From contig NC_092674.1 in the NCBI RefSeq assembly GCF_964355755.1, forward strand, positions 6,081,001 through 6,145,000: 64,000 nt of DNA. The letters are read 5' to 3'. A program made the translations under genes and the position numbers. Shown piece after piece: positions 56,301 through 64,000 of the stretch (its first letter is position 1; every line of letters begins with the position of its first letter). The stretch is from Antedon mediterranea (lineage: Eukaryota; Echinodermata; Crinoidea; Comatulida; Antedonidae). Under the pieces are notes generated by a model that worked only from the letters and a program-made list of their open reading frames with translations, did not search any database and had not been told where the DNA came from.

Positions 56301-59300
56301 GAAATTAAAAATATAGCATCAAGTATAAATAAACCATAGTTAATATACTGATAGTATAAACATCTTACAATCTTATTTAACCATACAAAAAAAGCATGTC
56401 ATTATATTGTATTAAATAATTAATATAGACAAACAAAAATATCTTCAAAATGTTTATTATCATTGTCTATTTTTATAGAAAAAAAAATGGAGAAACAAAG
56501 AATTATTATCTCTAAAAGCAAGAAAAGTATAATTTTTTAGAAACAGTTTCATTAAAGTATAATTTTTTTCATTTTAATTAGATATAGTTTAATTAAAAGT
56601 ATTAAATGATACTGTTTATAGAAGTGAAAAAAGAGGTTGCACTAGCGGAATCAAGTGAAGATAATTTTGAAATAGATGAAATAAAACTAAGAGATGATAA
56701 GACGAAAGATGGTAACATAAAATGTAAGTAGTTTCCATTTAAACTTTAAAGATATATTGTCCCCCTGAACAAATTATTTTAACATTTTTTCTGTTGAATA
56801 TGCTATTTTAAAGTCACATAATAGTTATACACTTTGACCAAAAATTGAATCACCAAACAAATTATTTACCTAAAATAAACTGTAATGTAATGTCAAAAAT
56901 AGTGTTTATTGTCCGAAAGTCAATGGGTTGAATTTAACTGTTTATTTTGTGAAATCATTATTTTTTTCTGTGAAATTGAATAACTTTATTGAAACTGCAA
57001 AATGGCCTATTAAAAGTCTAATTTTATAAATCCTTATTTTTCATGATTTTGGGGGAACACCTTTGAAGAAAAACACCTTACATGATTTGTTGACTTTTAA
57101 ATATTAATTCTCATAATTGGTGTTTTATAATCAATTTTGATTTGATTAAAATGTGTCCTTTTATTTTGTTATATCTTTTAGTATTAAAATACTTGAATAT
57201 TTTTTTTTATTAATAAATGGTCATTCAGTTTATTCTGTAATGCTATTTCATTTTTATAAAACTAGATTTCATCGTAAATACAGTAGTTATCATGTTTTAT
57301 TATATAAGAATTTGTTAATAATTATTGTTTTAATTAAATTGTTCTCCCTGAATGTAGTATGTGAACTTGTTTCTACAATATTTTATTTTTGCTTAATATG
57401 TTTAAAGACATTCTAGACATCATTGTTACAGTAAATAATTTTATGATGTGAGTGTTCTCATTTTTTAGGACATTCCTCTGTAAATTTCAATTACTTTTTA
57501 TCAGTTCATTATTGTTAATGTGAATTTATGGTGTTTTTGTTGCAAAGTGTGGCGTGACACATAACTGGCATTGCCTCAAGTGTATTCTTACTTTACGCAG
57601 ATTAGATTTATAAAACAAGAAATAATAAATCTAAATATAAATTTCTATCAGAAAAGGTTTTTAATTTTCAAGTAAAGCTATCTTTAGACGTACGTGTTAC
57701 TGCATGCGACACGAAGAAAAAAAACTGTAAAAGAATGTACCTCTCTGTACATCTTTTATTCTGAGTTTACTAAACTACAGCCTTATAATATATTAATACT
57801 ATATCAACTAACTACAGCCTTATATCTTATAATACTGTAAAAGTGTGGTAATATTATACCATCAACATTTACATCCAATTTGGGTATGGGCGCATTATGT
57901 CACCTGTTTTCCCTTCCCATCATTAGCTACTTATATTTTGTTGTTGTTCACCATGATCTAATATATACAGAATATATTATTTTTGTCACAATTCAAATAA
58001 ATAAATAAAAATAAGTAATCTGTGGTCTAGCGGATAAGGTGCTCACTCTGTATGTAAAATGTTTTAGGTTCGAATCCACAGACATATCCATTTGTAAATT
58101 TAACTTTTTAATTTATTGGTATAAGGCTATGTTTGTAATTTACATACCTTTTGTTTATTACCCTGGTTATTACTTAATTATTAATTTATGACCAGTATAA
58201 TTTACAGTATAAACATCACATTTGATGTAAATATAATATATCATGTTAATTGTTAGTTTGTAGAACAAAGTAGTTTTTTATGTGATTTATCCAATACAAA
58301 TATCCCGTACAGTAGTACAGTATAACATACTTTTATGTTTTAAAGATTTTGAGGAGGGGATAAGGTTTAGGTTTTTTGCCATTTTATTTTAATTAAATCA
58401 TTTAACCACTTTATGAATAAACATGAACGAATTATAGCAAAAAATTTTTATCATTATTTTTATATGGATTGCAATTTGAATTTCTTACAAATACATTTTG
58501 ACTTATTTTCCAATACATAAAAAAAGAAATTTGATATTGTGTAAATTTATTTTTACAACTTTTGAAAGGAGCACTGATTTTACAGTTATAAATTTATAAA
58601 AATTCTCATGGGAACAACAGTTTTTCATTTTGTAACTAAATGTTTGGTTGAAAAAACCTTAAAAGATGTTGTTCAATGATTTATTATCATGTATATTAAA
58701 TTTGAAATCAGCACCAAATGAAACGAAACATTCTCTGATCACAGGAGAATGACATCCATTAAGTTGAAAGAAAAGACACAACGAATATGGACTAATATAA
58801 ACAAGAGTAAATCGTTGTAAATATTGTTAATCCAACAGGGATTAGTTAGGATTAGTTTAAAGAAGATGCAATTACTGTGTAATCAATATTACTCCATTCA
58901 AATCTAGTAATCACCTCTTAATAATAATAATTTCAGTATTATATTAATAAACTATATTGAATATATTAATAAACTATATTGATTCAATTAATGCACTATA
59001 TGAATATGCCATTTGTGACAATATTCAAACATTCTTTAATGATGTCATGACCTATTTTTACACCACGCCTACAATAGGTCAAAATGAATAATGTACCAGT
59101 TGTGATGTGGGCACGGGTTGACCTTTGACTTCTTTACCAGATTTCCAAGAACAATATACTTTTAACCAATCATATGATTTAAGTAAATATTATTAGTTGA
59201 TGGAGATCTTCTAGAGTACACTTGAAGTATTAGATTAATTAAACTAATATTAACATGTTTAACTTTACTATAAAAGAAAAACAACTTAATTAATTCATTT

Positions 59301-62300
59301 TAATGGAAAGGTTTAAAATACTTCCTTTTGATGAGTTTCTGACTATCTTAGCCTCAAGTATCCAATTTGTTTTGTGTATGATCAAGGTATCTGTGGCATT
59401 GTGTTGAATTTGGGTAAAAAGTCTTGTGGTCTAATGAGTTGACATTCTTCCTGTGTAAGCAAGCAGTTCCATGATAGATCGAATCTCAAACTTTTTTGAT
59501 TGGGTTATGATCAATACTGTACAATTATGACATCTAAAACAAATTCTGTTGATATGTTTAAACAAGAAATATTTCTCACAGAAAATGCCGCTCGACTTTA
59601 GTAAACGTAATTCTTGTATAATATACATCCCTTTATGCCTGTACATACAATACAAAAGACGATCCCACTTAACAAACTGTATTTAGTATTGTTAGGTAGC
59701 CTACTACACCTATACATAAACATTGTATTGATATGAGACCATGATTTTGTTTAGCATTAGGAGGGCTAAGAGGCAGGGCAAGGGTGACTCGTAGAAGCCC
59801 ACCAGAGACACAAGGTAAGACCAATTCTTAGATTATAATATTCTTGCTCAAAATAACATTGTGCTTCTGGTGAAGGTTTCAATAATCAATTAAATAATTA
59901 ATATAATTAATAATAATTAATTAGGGCAGAAATATTCAATAATTTCACTAATCACTGCCAAATAATAAAAATTAGATCTACAGAGGTAACACCCACATGA
60001 TCAATTAAAGCTTTACACTATCAAACTTTATGTGGCAAAAAAATGTGATGATGGACATGATGCCATATCACTACCATGTTTAAGCATATCACTACCATAT
60101 TTGGGCACATCACACTTAATACTGTACAAAAGTAACATGGCCAAATATATTTATACTAACTATCATAATGGTGGGCATTAATGGTTACATGATGCATCTT
60201 AAGTACAAGGCATGGGTTCGAGAATGTGCCATATTGCTTACATGCTTTAATCTCATGGCTTCATCCTTCGGATTGGATGTACAGTCGTTAATCCCATGTA
60301 TACAAAATGCACACAGTAAAGAATTTCGTACACTACTCGAAACGAGTAGAGGATCCTCTCCTACTGATCTTGGTGCCATGGGTGCATAGAGGGTGCGCAG
60401 TGGCTGCCGTGGGTGCTCTGAACTGCGGTGAGTGCACTGCGGCTGTTGGGGTGCATAGAGGGACTAACTTGAATTTCCTCAACTGCAGACTAATAATTAA
60501 TTTACATCCAAAAAATATTTTACTAAAGGAATGTGGTATTGCTAATAATCTCAAATTATTTGATTACATAAAATGTCATAATGCTGTAATTGAAACCACA
60601 TTTGTACTAACCTCACACATTACATTAATAGATTAATTATGTTATTGACATTATTAAACAATTACTAATATTGACTGTATTAATGTATATCCTCTGGTAT
60701 TATCCCCCTCCTTCTTAGAAAACGAAATTGTGCTGACTTGGGGGAGGGCACTATACCCGAGGAAACACAGTTTCAAGGGAAAAAATACACTTCTTGTAAA
60801 AACTCATTTAAAAGTCAATACTGGGACTATGCCTGGGGATATGCCTGACGTAAAGTTACGTAGGGGGTAGGGTTAAACCAGAAGAAAAATAGCATAATTA
60901 TTATAAAATATTTAATACACTATTGGTGAAGGCTGCTATTTCAAACCTCAGATTTGGGACAATTATTAAAAACATACACTAGAGATGATATATTAGTAAT
61001 CTTGATAAACCACAGAACAAATACTAGAATTATATAGGATTTGAACCAATGACTCTGTGATTATAAATCATATTTTAACCACAAATTATTGACAGTGATA
61101 TTATTTTTATATAATAATAATAATATAAAAAGATATATAATGAAATGAATCTTTCAACTTTAAGTACATTTTTATAGGCCTAGACCCGCTATGACCCAGG
61201 TATGGGAACATTCAATAAATTTTAAGCCAACCTCATATTCCTACTTAACTTTAGCTCGCACGCAACACCATTCTGACATTTATTGTAAAGTTTTTACGAG
61301 TCCTCGTCCCCGGAAATTTTTTTATAGGATTTATGTCGTTGCTCTTCCCCTTTTCACAGCAAAATGAAATTATGAACTACTTTTTGATATCTATTTTTGA
61401 CAGATTATTAATATAATTAATATGATAGCCTTTAGTTTGAAAAATCTTGAATTGCCCCTGACCTACTGTAAACGTGTGGATGTTGGATTATAAACTAAAG
61501 CTCTGTCTACACTATCAAACTTTATTTTTTAAAAAAATGTGAAATCCCCTTACTATATGAAAATAAGGGTCAACCGACTCTTTGAGTTATAGTAATTGTT
61601 TTGCTTTAGTTGCCCCTGACCATTCTGCTTTGTTTCTGTGCTGTTCTGTATCTGGTTTTGGTCGAATAAATAAATGAAATGATGATGTCATATCACTACC
61701 ATATTTAGGGATATCACTACCTACCATATTTAGGCACATCATAGCTTGATAGTGTAGACAGAGCTTAACTTTAATTAACTTATTTTATTGAATGGTTGAC
61801 TTTTGGAGATGAAAACTATTTTCTTTGTATTCATTATGGAGAAATGTAAACTGTATTTAAAAATTAGCATTAATTAAAGAAAAGTTAATTGATTTGAATT
61901 TTTAAATTTTCAACATGAGAAAGTTCAATAAAAAAAAAATGTACAAAAAAATTGACAGGGTTGGTTGTAACTTGTTTTGAACTTAACATGGGTTGTATTA
62001 CAGAAATAAAAACTCAATTACAAAATGTACCTGTGAGGTATTTACTATGTCTGTTTTATTTATCTTGTAGGCAGCTTTTACAAATTGTTTTTTTCCAGTA
62101 TCATAAATTATGGTCTGAGTGTAAAAGTATGGATTACTATGTTTTAAAAAGTAAAGCTTTTGACCCAGATTTTAGTGTGTATTCCTCTGGGAACAAGAAA
62201 ATGTTATTTAATTAAACTACATGCAAATCTATTTGTATTTGAACTATTAACTGTTGAAATAATTGTATTTTGACAAGTTTGTACAGTATTGAGAAATAAT

Positions 62301-63526
62301 CAAATTAAGAAAAATATAATTTAATAGTTATGTCGTAAATGGGAGAAATCCTATTTTAGTGTGATTTTCTGTTGCATATAACATTTTTTTCAGAAATAAA
62401 ATGATCAATCAATCAATCAATCAATCAGACTAGAAGTGAGAATACTTTAGGCTAAACCCCAACTAACTTATTCTTTTATTTACACAGTAGGGTAAATAAA
62501 AACAAATGTTACTTTTAAATCAATGATTTGTTAGCCTTTACTATTAGTATTAGCAATTGCAATGTACCAACAAGAACTTGATTGATGACTTATTTTTTTT
62601 ATTTATTTTAGTAAAATAAGTCACATAGCTCAAAAGTTTAATGAACGAAAGTAAATGCTCAAGTCAACATTATTCAACGTATAGTGTGATACATGAATTG
62701 GTTTAAAGGTTAAAAGTGTGGATGGCAAATACTTTTTATCTATCCCTTTAAAAGTTGACAAAAACTTGGTTGGTGACAACAAATTTTTTAGTGACAAAAA
62801 CTTGATTGGTGACAAAAACTTGGTTGGTGACAAAAAAATGGTTGGTGACAAAAACTTGATTGGAGACAAAAACTTGGTTGGTGACAACAACATTTTTAGT
62901 GACAAAAACTTGATTGGTGACAAAAACTGGGTTGGTGACAAAAACATGTTAGGTGACAAAAACTTGGTTGGTGACAAAAATTTTGTTGACAGAAATTTGA
63001 TTGGTGACAAAACTTGGTTTTGACAAAAACTTATTTAGTGATAAAAATTTGGTAGTGAAAAAAACTTGGTTGTTAATAAAAACTTGATTGTTGAAAAAGC
63101 TTGGTAGGTGACAAAAACTTGGTTGGTAACAAAAACTTGGAGTACTGTAGGTGATATATGTTATGGATAGATGACAACATAAAATAATTTTTTTTTAAAG
63201 ATTAACAATAAAGTAAATATTGATATTTGTCATAAATTCATTATTGTATCAATTCAATATTAGTGAGATAACATAAGATTGTGAAGTTAATTATACTTTC
63301 TCTTTTTGTATTAGATGATGATGATGATGATGATGATGATAAACCTGAAATTACTGAATTACCAAAATGTGATCCGAGGGCTACAGTAGTAGAAGTACCA
63401 AAGGACGACCCAAATGTTTTCTTTTATCCTCCTTGCGTGGAGTTAGAAAAATGTAGTGGTTGCTGCACTAGTGACCTTTATGAATGTACAGCGGTAAAGA
63501 GTAAACCGGTTGTTGTTCACGTAATT
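53254..63526 (+). CDS. PDGF/VEGF-family growth factor precursor, 5' five coding exons (continues past the window)
   Basis: Exons 53254-53349, 56114-56219, 56622-56723, 59755-59814, 63315-63526, 192 codons, phases consistent. Residues 1-32 are a signal peptide (MWPCSCCSQF, hydrophobic core LLHLGLLTVCFFGVLP). A propeptide follows, IPHSLRYHLKDVRTAEEFRN, like the IPxxL...LQRLL propeptide of PDGF-A/B. Next come an acidic stretch and an Arg-rich segment RGRARVTRRS with an RxxR-type processing site, nine aspartates, then the cystine-knot start CDPRATVVEV, PPCVELEKCSGCC and YECTA. PPCVE and CSGCC are closer to PDGF (PPCVEVxRCxGCC) than to vertebrate VEGF. The remaining knot cysteines and stop must be beyond 64000. 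In the family such ligands are secreted disulfide dimers acting on receptor tyrosine kinases. Whether it is PDGF- or VEGF-type in function is undecided. Confidence 0.85.
53946..54090. mobile_element. Family A MITE copy in PDGF-like intron 1
   Basis: CTCTCTGTCTACACTATCAA to AAGTTTGATAGTATAGAGCT, two inner units. Confidence 0.8.
54934..55280 (+). mobile_element. Family B MITE copy in PDGF-like intron 1
   Basis: Decayed left end (TTAATGTTCAAAAATATGAA), right end GGAGGACAATATACAGTATC then TTTAA. A Harbinger-like element begins at the very next base. Confidence 0.75.
55281..56078 (+). mobile_element. PIF/Harbinger-like element with TAA duplication
   Basis: Ends GGCCCTGTTTCTGCTGCC and, inverted, GCAGCAGAAACAGGCCC, flanked by TAA at 55278-55280 and 56079-56081; a 3-bp TWA duplication is typical of PIF/Harbinger. 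Eleven TACCGTA/TACGGTA words cluster in both subterminal regions. It carries the small Myb-like ORF at 55651 but no DDE transposase, so it is a deletion derivative. Confidence 0.75.
55651..55893 (+). CDS. Truncated Myb/SANT-like (MADF-type) protein in a Harbinger-like element
   Basis: 80 codons from ATG: KDISKKIKQEYGINLSPKQV, SKLKSLRKQYNIAKYNNSG and a final CPHYDVFCAL. This is the second and third helix pattern of the Myb/SANT-like DNA-binding domain of Harbinger accessory proteins (I..K....G....QV..K...L...Y). The first helix with its Trp is missing and the usual C-terminal region is absent, so the gene is probably a fragment. In PIF/Harbinger elements this protein binds the element and escorts the transposase into the nucleus (family knowledge). 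Whether it is expressed is unknown. Confidence 0.6.
   Translation: MSDQLKGNKRDNHIYKDISKKIKQEYGINLSPKQVNSKLKSLRKQYNIAKYNNSGRERINCPHYDVFCALTTSLSLGLGC
56114..56219 (+). CDS. PDGF-like exon 2 (propeptide)
   Basis: Acceptor CACTATTTTCAG, donor AATA/GTGAGT. Encodes IPHSLRYHLKDVRTAEEFRN VIRLYSFNDQQFENN. A Harbinger-like element ends 35 bp upstream of the exon. Confidence 0.82.
56622..56723 (+). CDS. PDGF-like exon 3 (acidic propeptide)
   Basis: Acceptor TGTTTATAG, donor AAAT/GTAAGT. Encodes VKKEVALAESSEDNFEIDEI KLRDDKTKDGNIK; phase 2-in/1-out fits both neighbours. Confidence 0.78.
56746..57065 (-). mobile_element. Family B MITE copy, inverted
   Basis: Reads TTTAAAGATATATTGTCCCC at the start and TTTTTCATGATTTTGGGGGA at the end, the reverse orientation of the other copies. 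Confidence 0.75.
58018..58085 (+). mobile_element. tRNA-like sequence (pseudo-tRNA or SINE head)
   Basis: TGTGGTCTAGCGGATAAGGT and AGGTTCGAATCCACAGA look like A and B boxes. The T-stem does not pair properly and no clean cloverleaf forms, so I do not call a functional tRNA. Confidence 0.5.
59421..59495 (+). mobile_element. tRNA-like SINE fragment
   Basis: TCTTGTGGTCTAATGAGTTG and GATAGATCGAATCTC at tRNA-like spacing. Weak. Confidence 0.4.
59755..59814 (+). CDS. PDGF-like exon 4 (basic processing site)
   Basis: 60 nt; acceptor TTTTGTTTAG, donor CAAG/GTAAGA. Gives LGGLRGRARVTRRSPPETQ. The nearby CATTAG acceptor would create an in-frame TGA, so the upstream AG is preferred. Compare the RGRRS and RRKRS cleavage sites of PDGF-B and PDGF-A. 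Confidence 0.72.
60008..60120. mobile_element. Family A MITE copy, truncated both ends
   Basis: AAAGCTTTACACTATCAAAC to ATATTTGGGCACATCACACT. Confidence 0.7.
60160..60345 (+). mobile_element. SINE-like copy with CCTTCGGATTGGA body
   Basis: GCATGGGTTCGAGAATG (B-box-like) followed by GGCTTCATCCTTCGGATTGG and CAGTCGTTAATCCCATGTA, a body word common in invertebrate SINEs. Confidence 0.55.
61497..61768. mobile_element. Family A MITE copy interrupted by a ~130-bp retroelement tail
   Basis: Left end AAAGCTCTGTCTACACTATC and right end GCTTGATAGTGTAGACAGAG are intact. The middle (about 61547-61682) is foreign, reading GTTGCCCCTGACCATTCTGC and ending TCGAATAAATAAATGAAATG, like the 3' end of a LINE or SINE. 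The core resumes at GATGATGTCATATCACTACC. Confidence 0.75.
62402..62427 (+). repeat. (AATC)n microsatellite
   Basis: ATCAATCAATCAATCAATCA in about six perfect units. Confidence 0.9.
62757..63140 (+). repeat. 18-bp minisatellite (ACAAAAACTTGGTTGGTG)
   Basis: About 20 imperfect units with TTGG/TTGA and AACA/AAAA variants. Because 18 is divisible by 3, it leaves open frames on both strands (DKNLVG and FLSPTK repeats). It sits in the intron before PDGF-like exon 5 with no obvious splice sites, so I treat it as non-coding. Confidence 0.9.
63315..63526 (+). CDS. PDGF-like exon 5 (cystine-knot N-terminal half)
   Basis: Acceptor TTTGTATTAG, donor ATT/GTAAGT. Begins with a (GAT)n tract coding nine Asp, then KPEITELPKCDPRATVVEVP, NVFFYPPCVELEKCSGCC and YECTAVKSKPVVVHVI. 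Cysteine spacing CxGCC with an upstream PPC is the PDGF/VEGF signature. Confidence 0.92.
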
Positions 63527-64000
63527 GTAAGTTGACCAATTATTGTTTTTTTGAATTTTTTTCCCTTCCTTCTTTTGTCGTGCTTTGCTATTAAGTTGTT
63601 ATCTTAGCAGCCATCTCTTTACTAAAATTTCATTTAGTTTGTATTCGTTGTTTGTAAAAGATCACAGCGGTGTTTTTCTTTCCCAGAGGCGGGATTAGAG
63701 TAGAGATGTTTAAACAAGCCCGTGGCATAGGATTTACAATCCAAGAAGCCATCAATATTCTTTACTTCAGTCACCTAATCTTTCAATATTTGCTTTACCC
63801 TTTTCCTGCGTAATCATAATCTTTCTGGTGTATTTGTTTGTTAAGTGCCAAATATAGTCACATTATCGCTCTATTATTTACTTCTAACAAGACAGTTTTC
63901 TGTGGAATTATTTTGATATGAAATATAAAACTTATAAAATTAGTTGTGAGTGATAGACATTGCTATATAATCACACTTGAGTTTTTAGGGGACACCTTTA

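Noticed and set aside
58018-58085. Functional tRNA gene
   Set aside because: A and B boxes look good, but the T-stem and acceptor stem cannot both pair, so only a tRNA-like remnant is called.

Overview
This is a eukaryotic, AT-rich genomic window: split genes with GT/AG introns, short exons, and introns packed with transposon-derived repeats. The gene set (PPEF phosphatase, arfaptin, Tim8, a TERF2IP-type RAP1, a PDGF/VEGF-family growth factor) points to an animal. The frequent TAGGCCTA-like words and the tRNA-derived SINEs fit a marine invertebrate deuterostome, most likely an echinoderm. That placement is inference and the species is not determined.

Layout. (1) 1763-12949, + strand: the 3' ten coding exons of an EF-hand serine/threonine phosphatase (PPEF); its N-terminal exons lie upstream of the window. 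(2) 17592-17320, - strand: a short unrecognised coding exon or small gene. (3) 17979-18776: a long-TIR transposon nested inside an older MITE. (4) 19546-28704: a 9.2-kb foldback-like element with no credible ORF, built from terminal inverted repeats, oppositely oriented ~100-bp hairpin arrays and nested palindromes; this is the most unusual object here. (5) 29367-30595: a second TIR element with a TTA duplication. (6) 32422-40745, + strand: complete arfaptin coding region. (7) 44974-44711, - strand: intron-less Tim8, about 400 bp from the divergent start of RAP1. (8) 45374-51382, + strand: RAP1 in ten coding exons, with a duplicated linker exon and a shortened C-terminus. (9) 53254-63526, + strand: the first five coding exons of a PDGF-like secreted ligand (signal peptide, propeptide, basic processing site, first part of the cystine knot), continuing past the right edge.

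The genes are functionally unrelated. Only Tim8/RAP1 show a possible regulatory link, a shared divergent promoter interval. At least seven MITE or TIR families fill the introns and intergenic DNA. The commonest, about 21 copies, is a 140-230 bp palindromic element with ends like AAGCTCTGTCTACACTATCA.

Exon boundaries were derived by hand from splice consensus, reading phase and remembered family features. No alignment, RNA or database evidence was available.
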